A DNA stretch of 46,793 nt from Leptospiraceae bacterium (lineage in GTDB: Bacteria > Spirochaetota > Leptospiria > Leptospirales > Leptospiraceae): assembly GCA_016711485.1 (NCBI GenBank), contig JADJSX010000026.1, forward strand, positions 1 through 46,793, given 5' to 3'. Both the position numbers and the translations under genes were made by a program. The notes under the pieces are model-generated. The model was not told the origin of the DNA. It worked only from the letters and a program-made list of their open reading frames with translations, and did not search any database. Below are positions 35,191 through 43,738 of the stretch, piece by piece. Within the stretch, counting starts at the first letter, position 1; each line of letters opens with the position of its first letter.

Positions 35191-35484
35191 GCATAACTGC
35201 GAGTATCCACTGGTAGGTGAACAATGTTCGGAAGCTGTCCGCCTCCTTGCTCCAAGCCGGCATAGTTGTATTAGCCACACTTTGTAGTATTTTTTGTTGG
35301 AACTTACGCAAGTTCAGTGCCTTCGTTCCGGTCCAAAACTTGCAAGAGAATAATGCAAGTTTGCGCCCTACACTCAGTCACGGGACTTGCTAGTAGTTGG
35401 TCGGCTTGGAGACATTGAGAAAATGGAAAGAAAAATGCTTGGGGCATTTTCTTCCCATTTTCTCAACGTCGGATACTCTTAACG
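35191..35484 (+). repeat. Structured attC-like block S1 (294 bp)
   Basis: It opens with the GCATAAC box (35191-35197) and closes with CTTAACG before TTAGGT. The outer stem GAGTATCC (35201-35208) pairs with GGATACTC (35471-35478). Inner pairs are CTCCAAGCC with GGCTTGGAG, GCAAGTTC with GGACTTGC, CTTGCA with TGCAAG, and a ~24-bp hairpin at 35415-35466. The same architecture recurs in S2-S5. It contains no protein gene. I interpret it as the recombination site at the 3' end of an upstream cassette. Confidence 0.75.
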
Positions 35485-35538
35485 TTAGGTGAAATTGCAG
35501 GCAGAATTTGAATACATTTAGAGGAAAGGAGTTTTAAT

Positions 35539-36666
35539 ATGAGTAGTGAAATCCCATATTTGAAAAAATTAGAGTTTGTAGGGACTTCTCCCTTAAAGAG
35601 AAATTTAGGATTTGCTTTTTTTCTTATCTCTTTATTTAGCATATTATACGTTTTTTATATTAACAGCAAATTGAGTTTAGATGATAAATTGGATTATTTT
35701 GGTACATTAATAAACGAAAATAAATTCAATGAAGCTGAACTTTTTCAACAAAATAATTTTGGGGAAAATTTGAATTTTGAAAATAATTTGCGAGTTATTT
35801 CGGGAAATATTGAGATACATAGAAAAAAATCTGACTGGAACCGTTTATACGAATATGTAAAGGAAATAAATCTGGATCAAGATACGAACAGAATCAACAA
35901 ATTGAAATTATTTCAGCTTTATTTAGATACTTCAAGGTCTTTGTTCTTTGCAAAGGAGTATAAAAAAGCTACTGACATTTATAGATTACTAATCACTAAA
36001 TATATTTATATACCACCAATCGCTGATTTAGAGTATGAAATTGCTTTTAAAGAAATTATGGCAAATGAAAATAAAAATTTAGAAAATCAGCTTAAATTAA
36101 AAATAACAAAAATTACAATGCCTATGACGACTCCTAGTGTAGATGATTATGTATTTAATTGTTTAGATCGTATAATAACATGCAAGGAAAAAGAAGTAGA
36201 TAATTTTTATGCTTCAAGAGAAAAGGCAGCAATTCAATTCAATAAATTTTCTAGTGAAGAAAAAGTAATATTGATTAAAAACCTTTTAGTAGGTTTAAAA
36301 ATGAATCCCTCAAAATATTATGATTCAATCAATAGCATTTGTGCGATTAATGAAGGAGGATTTCAGTCGGAGTACCTTAAAATAACTAATTCGTTATCTC
36401 TATCTGATATATGCAATAAGGAAGATTTTATTTCTATTAATGGAAAAGAATATTTTAAAAAATTTGGTATTCTTTTTTTTCTCGATAAAAAAGTAGAAGA
36501 GAAAAATATTCCATGCTTACAAAAACAGAAAAATAATAAAAGGGTGTATTTGGTTGATAAACTAACTTGCAAAAAGGAATTTAAAGAAAGATATAATCTT
36601 GATATTCTTATTCTTAGTAACGAGAATTACTATACGCTAAACACCGATCCTTACTCGTTTGACTAA
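35539..36666 (+). CDS. Cassette 1 gene 1: single-pass membrane protein, unknown
   Basis: 375 residues with one membrane helix near the N-terminus (LGFAFFLISLFSILYVFYI, ~25-43) and a large, probably extracytoplasmic, helical domain (EAELFQQNNF, YKKATDIYRLLI) that hints at TPR-like repeats. Six cysteines cluster in the second half, several as Cys-containing loops (FNCLDRIITCKE, LSDICNKED, NIPCLQKQ), so disulfides are possible. I do not recognise a family. AAAGGAG precedes the ATG and the next gene follows after 17 bp, so it is the first gene of the operon. Confidence 0.75.
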   Translation: MSSEIPYLKKLEFVGTSPLKRNLGFAFFLISLFSILYVFYINSKLSLDDKLDYFGTLINENKFNEAELFQQNNFGENLNFENNLRVISGNIEIHRKKSDWNRLYEYVKEINLDQDTNRINKLKLFQLYLDTSRSLFFAKEYKKATDIYRLLITKYIYIPPIADLEYEIAFKEIMANENKNLENQLKLKITKITMPMTTPSVDDYVFNCLDRIITCKEKEVDNFYASREKAAIQFNKFSSEEKVILIKNLLVGLKMNPSKYYDSINSICAINEGGFQSEYLKITNSLSLSDICNKEDFISINGKEYFKKFGILFFLDKKVEEKNIPCLQKQKNNKRVYLVDKLTCKKEFKERYNLDILILSNENYYTLNTDPYSFD

Positions 36667-36683
36667 ATTTAAAGGAGATAAAC

Positions 36684-38747
36684 ATGACAACTGATAATGA
36701 AAATAATCAACCTGATTCTGAAATCATATCTGAACAATTTTGTAGAGAGAGAATAAATAATTTTATAAAAGGTAATAATATAGGTTTAAATTCTTCTTTC
36801 AGTGAATTAATCGAAATTAATACAATGAAAATATTTGAACCGTATATTGTAGATATTAATATTTTGTCTTTACAAAGAACCCTTCAAGAAGAGGAAGAAA
36901 AAGGTTTACAATATCAAAATGTAGATGACCCTATTGGCATTGATCAATTTGAAGCTATTGATATTCCATATACTGAAAAGCCGTCTAATTTTTCTAATCA
37001 TGTTTCTACAAAAATATTATCTAATACTGTGTCTACATTTGATTGTGAAACTTGTGGTTCTCAGGGAACAATAGAATGTTCAGAATGTAATGGGCATGGG
37101 AAGTTTAGATGTAGTAAATGCAAGGGCGAAAAAAAAATACGCTGTGAAAAAGGCTTTTTGAGTGGCTGCGGAGGTTCTGGTTATAGGAAATGTGATAGAT
37201 GTAGTGGAAAAGGTTTTAATAGAGAAATAACTGCTCAAGGGTATATGGCAGACGTTAACTGCTACTTATGTGCTGGCAAGGGTGAAACACCTTGTAGTAA
37301 ATGTCATAGAACAGGCTTGGCTGATTGCGATAATTGCTCTGCAAACGGATTCATAAAATGTAATAAATGTAACGGACATGGAGAATTAATTTGCAACAAA
37401 TGCGATGGAGAAAAGTATTTTCAGAGATTTGTTTCTATTACAGATGAATATATATCAGAGATTACGTCGAAAATTTTTAAGGAATATGGAGATAGCGGTT
37501 TTATTCCTTCATCATCTCTAAAAAAAATAACTGGAACTGTTGAAATTGATTCAATTATTTTTGATAAAACCACTTTTCAAGATCAAATAAATTTACCAAA
37601 GATTACTACTCATGAGGCATCCGAATATATTCTCTCAGTAATCCAAAATAAGTTAGGGAAGAACTCAAATAATCACAAAAGTTTATATGACTGCATAAAA
37701 TCATCAATGACTATTACTGCCCTACGTTACATCGAAGTGATCTACAAAATAAGAAGCAAATCACATTGGGTAATAATAGATTTAAAATCAGATAAAGTAT
37801 TGTTTGATTCGATTGAAGAATTAATAAATTTACAAAAATTAGAAAAGGAAGCAATCCATCAAATTACTAAAAAATCCATTATCTATCCTTTGCAAAGAAA
37901 AGCAGAACAGAAAAGTAATTGTATTATATTAAATTCAATTATTTACACAATATGGATGGATGGAATTGTTGACGAAAAAGAAAAACAACTTTTTCAACAA
38001 TTTTTGGATGCTGTTGATTTAACTGACTCTCAGAAAGAAAACCTACTAGAGTCATTAAATAATAATCGTATTTCTTTAATCGATTTAAAAAAAGAATTTC
38101 AAAATTATTATGAGAAAGAATTAATTGCAATTGTTTCTTGGATGTTTATTTGCATAGATGAAGAAATAGCTGAGTCTGAATCAATAAAATATTTAGAACT
38201 TATAAAAATACTTGGGATAAAAGATTATCGTATAGATGACTTAAAAAAAATTGCACTTAGAGAAATTAGATTATTTAAGCGAGGCGATTTTTCTTTAGGA
38301 CGTTTAAGGATTGAAGGCGCAAGAGATACATCGTTTACTATAATAGAAGCAAAACAAAAAACCATACCTATTCGAACTATGGTTATTGGTTGGAGTTTAA
38401 TATTAACAATTATTTCTGCTTTTTACTTTATACCCAGATTAATTTTTAACGAAAATCCTCTTCTTCTTAAAAATGAAAGCCTTAAAAAAGCAATCGAATC
38501 AAAAAGCCTAAATGAGGTTTTAATTCTCGAATCGGAAATTCGGAGCTTGGCAATTAAACCTAATTCGGGCTACACGAGTGATTTAGAATTATATCCCAAA
38601 ATTTTAAAACTATGTATCGAAAACAAAGATAAGGAAAATGCAAAAAAGATTTATGAAATAATGGTAACGAAAAATATTCTAAACTTAAAAATTATGGATT
38701 CATTTGATTTTGTACAAGATATAAAAGCATATCATCTTTTAAAATAG
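36684..38747 (+). CDS. Cassette 1 gene 2: DnaJ-type zinc-ribbon repeats + TerB-like domain + membrane helix
   Basis: 687 residues. At ~118-250 there are more than ten CxxC pairs in CxxCxGxG-like units (CETCGSQG, CSECNGHG, CSKCKGE, CDRCSGKG, CYLCAGKG, CSKCHRTG, CDNCSANG, CNKCNGHG, CNKCDGEK), about twice as many as DnaJ has. No J domain (HPD) is present. Residues ~410-530 resemble TerB (MDGIVDEKEKQLFQQFL, CIDEEIAESESIKYLELI). A membrane helix (MVIGWSLILTIISAFYFI) lies near 565 with a helical tail after it. The zinc ribbon suggests binding of unfolded protein or nucleic acid. It sits in a cassette operon with an RDD protein. No function is assigned. Confidence 0.75.
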   Translation: MTTDNENNQPDSEIISEQFCRERINNFIKGNNIGLNSSFSELIEINTMKIFEPYIVDINILSLQRTLQEEEEKGLQYQNVDDPIGIDQFEAIDIPYTEKPSNFSNHVSTKILSNTVSTFDCETCGSQGTIECSECNGHGKFRCSKCKGEKKIRCEKGFLSGCGGSGYRKCDRCSGKGFNREITAQGYMADVNCYLCAGKGETPCSKCHRTGLADCDNCSANGFIKCNKCNGHGELICNKCDGEKYFQRFVSITDEYISEITSKIFKEYGDSGFIPSSSLKKITGTVEIDSIIFDKTTFQDQINLPKITTHEASEYILSVIQNKLGKNSNNHKSLYDCIKSSMTITALRYIEVIYKIRSKSHWVIIDLKSDKVLFDSIEELINLQKLEKEAIHQITKKSIIYPLQRKAEQKSNCIILNSIIYTIWMDGIVDEKEKQLFQQFLDAVDLTDSQKENLLESLNNNRISLIDLKKEFQNYYEKELIAIVSWMFICIDEEIAESESIKYLELIKILGIKDYRIDDLKKIALREIRLFKRGDFSLGRLRIEGARDTSFTIIEAKQKTIPIRTMVIGWSLILTIISAFYFIPRLIFNENPLLLKNESLKKAIESKSLNEVLILESEIRSLAIKPNSGYTSDLELYPKILKLCIENKDKENAKKIYEIMVTKNILNLKIMDSFDFVQDIKAYHLLK

Positions 38748-38759
38748 GAGAAATTTATT

Positions 38760-39200
38760 ATGACTACTTACCATAGCGCACCTTGGTTGTCCAGGGTTCT
38801 TTATTCTTGCATTGATATTGCAGTAACGCTACTAAGCTTTGTGATCTTGTATCCCAACGAAGATTTTTTAAAAATTAATTCAATTGTTAGAAATCTATAC
38901 TTGCTTTATCCTATATTTTACTTTCTTTATAAATTAATATGTATGTCTTTTTTTTCTAGAACATTGGGAATGTGGTTTTTGGGTCTGAGTTATTTTGAAG
39001 TAGATGATGAAGGAAATTTAATAGAAGAATCCGCAATTCTAGGTATTTCGCTGAATAAGACGTTACGAAGAATAGTTCTTGGATTTTTTTATAATCTACT
39101 CTTTGGAATTCCGTACTTGGAAATTTTATTTTCAAGTGATGGACTACATAGTTTAGATAGAAAGTCTAAAGTATTTATTATTGGAAAAGTATTCGAATAG
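38760..39200 (+). CDS. Cassette 1 gene 3: RDD-family membrane protein
   Basis: 146 residues. The RDD pattern appears as RVLYSCIDIAVTLLSF (Arg-Asp), FSRTLGMWFLGL (the T-x-G-x-x-x-x-G helix start) and GLHSLDRKSKVFII at the end, with three or four membrane helices. RDD proteins are poorly understood; some act in ion or small-molecule transport. A GGAG site precedes the ATG. It lies 12 bp after gene 2 and 3 bp before gene 4. Confidence 0.75.
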   Translation: MTTYHSAPWLSRVLYSCIDIAVTLLSFVILYPNEDFLKINSIVRNLYLLYPIFYFLYKLICMSFFSRTLGMWFLGLSYFEVDDEGNLIEESAILGISLNKTLRRIVLGFFYNLLFGIPYLEILFSSDGLHSLDRKSKVFIIGKVFE

Positions 39201-39203
39201 GAG

Positions 39204-39467
39204 ATGCTTATGGGAAAAATAATTCAGACTAAAGAGATTAATGGTTTTCAATTAGTTGTTGAAAATAAAACTCAAGGTGAAATTGAAATATATTTTATAA
39301 AAAATGGCAGAAAATCTCAAAACAGAAGACTGGTGCCAGTTGACATTGTTCATGATTACATATTTGACAAAAAGAACGAATCGTTAATCGGAATAGATGT
39401 TTTAGATGAAGCAATAAAATCAATGGAAGGAGTTGCAATAAATAGTCCAGAGCAAATAATTTTTTAG
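39204..39467 (+). CDS. Cassette 1 gene 4: small hypothetical protein
   Basis: 87 residues (ATG 39204; ATG 39210 is also possible). Soluble, with alternating hydrophobic residues (FQLVVENKTQGEIEIYFI), suggesting beta strands, and a C-terminal helix (IGIDVLDEAIKSMEG). No known motif. It is close-spaced with the RDD gene, and the attC-like block begins 20 bp after its stop. Confidence 0.65.
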   Translation: MLMGKIIQTKEINGFQLVVENKTQGEIEIYFIKNGRKSQNRRLVPVDIVHDYIFDKKNESLIGIDVLDEAIKSMEGVAINSPEQIIF

Positions 39468-39486
39468 TAAAGATGCCTGCAACTTC

Positions 39487-39783
39487 ACCTAACTTCGCGT
39501 GAGCCACTGCGGAGGTGAACTATATTCGGATGCTGTTCACCTCCTTGCTCCGAGCCGGCTTAGTTGTATTAGCCACACTTTGTAGTATTTTTGTTGAACT
39601 TATGCAAGTCCAGTGCCTTCACTACTGTCACAAAACTTGCAAGAGGGGATAAGCAAGTTTATGTGCCATCCGTTCAGTCACAGGACTTGCTAGTAATAGT
39701 TCGGCTCGGAGACATAGGAAAAATGACGAGAAAATCCTTGGGGCATTTTCTCGCCATTTTTCCTACGTCGGCTACGCTTAACG
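39487..39783 (+). repeat. Structured attC-like block S2 (297 bp)
   Basis: It opens with ACCTAAC (39487-39493) and closes at GCTTAACG before TTAGTT. The outer stem GCGTGAGCC pairs with GGCTACGC. Hairpin H1 is GGAGGTGAAC (39511-39520) with GTTCACCTCC (39535-39544). The next stem is CTCCGAGCC with GGCTCGGAG. Then come GCAAGTCC with GGACTTGC, ACTTGC with GCAAGT, and a ~21-bp hairpin at 39715-39765. Stems differ in sequence from S1 and S4 but pair in the same places. Confidence 0.8.
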
Positions 39784-39900
39784 TTAGTTGCCATTTTAGA
39801 TGCGGGCATGTTCGTAAAAGGAATTAACGCTAAGACTTTTAGGTATAGGTTTCCTCGACCTCGTGTCTCGGAAAAACTTTAATGGTGAATTTATAGTATG
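39784..39900 (+). repeat. Cassette leader, copy 1
   Basis: Shared with 43560-43670: GCGGGCATGTTCG, AAAAGGAATTAACGCTA, and the hairpin TTCCTCGAC-CTCGT-GTCTCGGAA (39851-39873). The GACCTCGTGTC core recurs in the trailers of cassettes 2 and 3. It may hold a promoter or be part of the recombination structure. Confidence 0.6.
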
Positions 39901-39934
39901 AATATCAAACATTTATTAAAATAAAGGATTAATA

Positions 39935-42900
39935 ATGCTAATCAATAAATACATAGAGAATATAAATAAACGTTACAAACTCGGAAATGCAACCGAGCAT
40001 ACATTTAGAGGAGACTTACAACAGTTAATCGAAAGCTTAGTTCCTGAAATCAGAGCAACCAATGAACCCAAAAGGCAAAAGTGTGGTGCACCTGACTATA
40101 TACTCACAAAAAAAGATATTCCTATTGGTTTTATCGAAGCAAAAGATATTGGAGATAAAGACTTAGAAGGAGTTAAGAAAACAGGCAATAAAGAACAATT
40201 CGATAGATATAAAGCATCACTACATAATTCTATTTTTACTGATTATATTGATTTTCACTTCTATCGTTACAAGGAATTTGTAACCAAAATTGCAATTGCT
40301 GAAATAACAGATAAAGGCATAAAACCTTTACCTGAAAATTTTGCACGTTTTGAATCTTTGATAAAAGATTTTTGCACACACATTGGACAATCTATAACAA
40401 GTTCAAAGAGTCTTGCAGAAATGATGGCGGGTAAAGCTAGACTACTTTCTGATGTGATTGAAAAATCTCTATTAAGTGATGAAACACATAATGAGGATAG
40501 TTCCTTAAAAGACCAACTGAAAGCTTTCAAAGAAATTCTCATTCACGATATTACACCAAAAGGATTTGCGGATGTATACGCACAAACAATCGCATACGGA
40601 ATGTTTGCCGCTAGGTTACATGACCCAACACTAGAAGATTTTTCAAGAGAAGAAGCTGCTAGACTTATACCAAAATCAAATCCATTCTTACGCAAATTAT
40701 TTAGTTACATTGCAGGTATTGATCTAGATGATCGTATCCTATGGATAGTAGATGATTTAGTTGAAGTATTTTTAGCATGTAACGTAAAAGAAATTTTAAA
40801 AAATTACGGTAAGGATACAAAAACAGAAGACCCTATTATTCATTTTTATGAAACATTTCTAAGTGAATATGACTCAACGTTACGAAAAACTCGCGGTGTT
40901 TGGTATACACCTGAACCTGTAGTTAATTTTATTGTTAGAGGAGTAAATGAATTATTGAAAACTGAATTTGGTTTATCTCAGGGTTTAGCAGATAGTAGTA
41001 AGACTACAATTAAAGTAACTCCTCAAGGTTCAAATAAAATAATTGAACAAGAAGTTCATAAAGTTCAAATCTTAGACCCCGCAACAGGAACCGCAACTTT
41101 CTTAGCTGAGGTAATAAAACTTATTCATAAAAAGTTTGTAGGGCAAGAAGGTATATGGAATAGTTATGTAGAAAATGATTTAATTCCACGTCTCAATGGT
41201 TTTGAATTGTTAATGGCTTCGTATGCAATGGCACATTTACAACTTGATTTACTTTTAACGGATACTGGTTATATTCCGTCACCGTTAAAGAGTGGAACCA
41301 TATCTCAACGACTAAGAGTTTTCTTAACCAATAGTCTAGAAAAACATCACCCTGATACTGGAGGATTATTTGCTAGTTGGTTAAGTCAAGAGGCAAATGA
41401 AGCAAACCAAATCAAGAGAGATACACCTGTAATGATAGTTATGGGTAATCCTCCGTATTCTGGAGAAAGTGCGAATAAGGGCGATTGGATTATGGAACTG
41501 ATGGAAGATTATAAAAAAGAACCAGGCGGAAAGGAAAAGTTAAATGAAAGAAATCCAAAATGGATTAATGATGACTATGTAAAATTCATTCGATATGGGC
41601 AACACTTTATAGAAAAGAATGGTAGCGGTATATTAGCGTTTATCAATCCGCACGGTTTCCTAGATAATCCAACATTTAGAGGAATGCGTTGGAACTTACT
41701 GAAAACGTATGATAAGATTTATACAATTGATTTGCATGGAAACAGTAAGAAGAAAGAAACTGCTCCAGACGGAAGCGTAGATGAAAATGTTTTCGATATT
41801 ATGCAAGGTGTCAGTATTAATTTTTTTATCAAGACAGGTAAAAAAAGACCAGATGAATTAGGTAGGGTTTTTCATTTTGATTTGTATGGAAAGAGAGACG
41901 ATAAATATGAATTTTTAAAAAGCCAATCTATTAAGAATATTAATTACAAAGAAATTCCTAATAAATCTCCAATGTATTTTATGGTGCAAAAAGATTTTGA
42001 TGTTGAAGAAGTTTACAATGAAGGACTTAAATTAAATGAAATATTTCCTTTGAATAATGTTGGTATTGTAACATCGAGAGATTCTTTTGTAATTGATAAT
42101 GATAGAAAAAGTTTATCGGATAGAATTAAAAATTTTTTCGTTCTTGATAAAGAGGAAATTCAAAGAAATTATCAGCTAAAGGAAAATGGTAGTTGGAAAA
42201 TAAATGATGTAAAACAAAAATCGAAAAAATTTGATGAAGTATCCATAACTAAAATTTCTTATCGCCCCTTTGATGAACGATACATTTATTATAATACTAA
42301 TTTTATTGAAAGAAGCAGAACAGAGGTAATGCAACATTTGTTTATTGGAGATAATATCGGACTTATCTCCAATAAACAAATTAGAACGTCTCATGTCTTT
42401 CATCATTGGATTACTAAAACATTGACTGATTTTCATATAACAGAAACGGCGAATGCAAACCCTTATGTTTTCCCTCTATATCTTTATTCAGACTCCGCCA
42501 ATCCAGAATTAGCCAAGAAAGAAAAAAGAAAACCAAATTTAAAAATGGAAATAGTAAATAAGATTGCAGGTAAATTAGAATTAACCTTTACGGACGAAAA
42601 AGAAAATATAAATAATTCATTTGCCCCAATTGATATTTTAGATTATATATACGCAGTGTTACATTCCCCAACATACAGAGAAACATACAAGGAATTTCTA
42701 AAAATAGATTTTCCGAGAGTGCCTTATCCAGAAGATAAAGAAATATTTTTGGAATTGGTAAAATTAGGAGAAGAGTTGCGACAGATTCATTTATTAGAAT
42801 CAGATGCGATTGATAAATTTATAACGTCGTATTCTATCTCAGGGCAAAATAATATAGAAAAAATAGAATACGACAATGGAAATGTTTACATCAATGAAAA

Positions 42901-43096
42901 TCAATACTTTGGTAAAGTTCCAGAGATAGCGTGGAATTTTTATATAGGTGGTTATCAACCTGCACAAAAATGGCTAAAAGATAGAAAAAACCAAAAGCTA
43001 GAAACAAAAGATGTGGCGCATTATCAAAAAATCATAGTAGCTCTAGTTGAAACAGATAGGATAATGAAAGAAATAGATAAAATTTTAAAAAAATAA
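39935..43096 (+). CDS. Single-chain restriction-modification enzyme (type ISP/IIG-like)
   Basis: 1053 residues. The N-terminal nuclease of PD-(D/E)xK type has Asp ~54 in GAPDYIL and E-A-K (68-70) in GFIEAKD. A helical region follows to ~330. The N6-adenine methylase has motif I in VQILDPATGTATFLAEVI (~380) and motif IV VMGNPPYSG (~504). The C-terminal part (~730-1050) is the probable target-recognition domain, ending in KEIDKILKK. LlaGI-type ISP enzymes carry a helicase of ~500 residues between nuclease and methylase. No Walker or DEAD motif is visible here, so cutting is probably close to the site, as in type IIG. The frame is intact. It is the only gene of its cassette. Confidence 0.8.
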   Translation: MLINKYIENINKRYKLGNATEHTFRGDLQQLIESLVPEIRATNEPKRQKCGAPDYILTKKDIPIGFIEAKDIGDKDLEGVKKTGNKEQFDRYKASLHNSIFTDYIDFHFYRYKEFVTKIAIAEITDKGIKPLPENFARFESLIKDFCTHIGQSITSSKSLAEMMAGKARLLSDVIEKSLLSDETHNEDSSLKDQLKAFKEILIHDITPKGFADVYAQTIAYGMFAARLHDPTLEDFSREEAARLIPKSNPFLRKLFSYIAGIDLDDRILWIVDDLVEVFLACNVKEILKNYGKDTKTEDPIIHFYETFLSEYDSTLRKTRGVWYTPEPVVNFIVRGVNELLKTEFGLSQGLADSSKTTIKVTPQGSNKIIEQEVHKVQILDPATGTATFLAEVIKLIHKKFVGQEGIWNSYVENDLIPRLNGFELLMASYAMAHLQLDLLLTDTGYIPSPLKSGTISQRLRVFLTNSLEKHHPDTGGLFASWLSQEANEANQIKRDTPVMIVMGNPPYSGESANKGDWIMELMEDYKKEPGGKEKLNERNPKWINDDYVKFIRYGQHFIEKNGSGILAFINPHGFLDNPTFRGMRWNLLKTYDKIYTIDLHGNSKKKETAPDGSVDENVFDIMQGVSINFFIKTGKKRPDELGRVFHFDLYGKRDDKYEFLKSQSIKNINYKEIPNKSPMYFMVQKDFDVEEVYNEGLKLNEIFPLNNVGIVTSRDSFVIDNDRKSLSDRIKNFFVLDKEEIQRNYQLKENGSWKINDVKQKSKKFDEVSITKISYRPFDERYIYYNTNFIERSRTEVMQHLFIGDNIGLISNKQIRTSHVFHHWITKTLTDFHITETANANPYVFPLYLYSDSANPELAKKEKRKPNLKMEIVNKIAGKLELTFTDEKENINNSFAPIDILDYIYAVLHSPTYRETYKEFLKIDFPRVPYPEDKEIFLELVKLGEELRQIHLLESDAIDKFITSYSISGQNNIEKIEYDNGNVYINENQYFGKVPEIAWNFYIGGYQPAQKWLKDRKNQKLETKDVAHYQKIIVALVETDRIMKEIDKILKK

Positions 43097-43121
43097 TTAA
43101 TTGAAAAACATATTGTAATAC

Positions 43122-43292
43122 GCGCCTAACGTTGGGTTTACGGAAATTGTTGCAGAATAGTTTTAATAAACAACTTCGTAAACCCAATCATATTTGAAAA
43201 GATTTAGTATTGTCAGACGGAGTAAGTATTACACCTGACCTCGTGTCAGGGCTGGTTTTAGTAGAGGCGTTAATTGGGGCTTATTAGTATTA
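43122..43292 (+). repeat. Cassette trailer element B, copy 1
   Basis: It starts CGCCTAAC. Hairpin GTTGGGTTTACG (43131-43142) pairs with CGTAAACCCAAT (43177-43188). A second hairpin is CCTGAC-CTCGT-GTCAGG at 43234-43250. It then continues GGTTTTAGTAGAGGCGTTAATTGG (partly quoted). Copy 2 at 45657-45820 has different bases on both sides of both stems. The last part is complementary to the cassette leader. Confidence 0.65.
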
Positions 43293-43309
43293 CGCGCATC
43301 TAAAACAGC

Positions 43310-43559
43310 AACTAACTTCGCGTATCTGCTGCGATGACTCACAATGTTCGGATGCCGTGAGTCATCTTGCTCCGAGTCTGACTTTGTAGTGTAGAAAGAT
43401 TTTTTAGTTTTAAGAATGACCCGCAAAAAATACGCCTTCGCTACAGTCACGGAAACTTGCAAACAGAAGCAATTTCCGCGCCTTACGCTCAGTCATATTT
43501 GTTTGCATGTAATTGTAGACTCGGAGACATGCTAAGAAGCACGTCAGATACGCTTAACG
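43310..43559 (+). repeat. Structured attC-like block S3 (250 bp, shorter)
   Basis: It opens with AACTAAC (43310-43316) and closes with GCTTAACG before TTAGTT. GCGTATCTG (43320-43328) pairs perfectly with CAGATACGC (43545-43553). H1 is GATGACTCAC (43333-43342) with GTGAGTCATC (43357-43366). CTCCGAGTCT pairs with AGACTCGGAG. The large terminal hairpin of S1, S2 and S4 is reduced to GCT-AAGA-AGC. Confidence 0.8.
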
Positions 43560-43670
43560 TTAGTTGCCATTTTAGGTGCGGGCATGTTCGGAAAAGGAAT
43601 TAACGCTAGGAATTTATTGACGTAGGTTTCCTCGACCTCGTGTCTCGGAAAGACTTTAGTGTGAATATTT
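43560..43670 (+). repeat. Cassette leader, copy 2
   Basis: Nearly identical to 39784-39900: GGGCATGTTCG, AAAAGGAATTAACGCTA, and the hairpin TTCCTCGAC-CTCGT-GTCTCGGAA at 43628-43650. It is followed by the ribosome site GGAG at 43725-43728 and the GTG of the ATPase gene. Confidence 0.6.
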
Positions 43671-43738
43671 TTACAGAAAGGAGTTTAAACTTTGAGAATA
43701 AAAAAATCTTTATGTTTATTTGCTGGAGTGATTTATAA

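Larger units (their letters stand above)
35485..39783 (+). mobile_element. Cassette 1 (4299 bp, four genes)
   Basis: It runs from the TTAGGT just after S1 to the last G of S2. Its first bases GTTAGGTGAAATTGCAGGC (35484-35502) are the reverse complement, 18 of 19, of GCCTGCAACTTCACCTAAC (39475-39493). That is the relation expected when a cassette circularises and rebuilds attC. All four genes point the same way, toward the attC-like block. No integrase was seen. Confidence 0.65.
39784..43559 (+). mobile_element. Cassette 2 (3776 bp, restriction-modification gene)
   Basis: The first 24 bases (GTTAGTTGCCATTTTAGATG...) are the reverse complement, 21 of 24, of 43293-43316 (CGCGCATCTAAAAC...CTAAC). 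The match resumes further in as AATTAACGC near the start and GCGTTAATT near the end. The start carries a ~100-bp leader also found at the start of cassette 3. The single gene points toward the 3' block S3. Confidence 0.65.

Noticed and set aside
39591..39827. 78-codon plus-strand frame inside block S2
   Set aside because: It coincides with paired stems of the structured block and is not kept in S1, S3 or S4.
43229..43462. 77-codon minus-strand frame across trailer B and block S3
   Set aside because: It follows hairpin sequence, has no ribosome site and is not conserved in the second copy.
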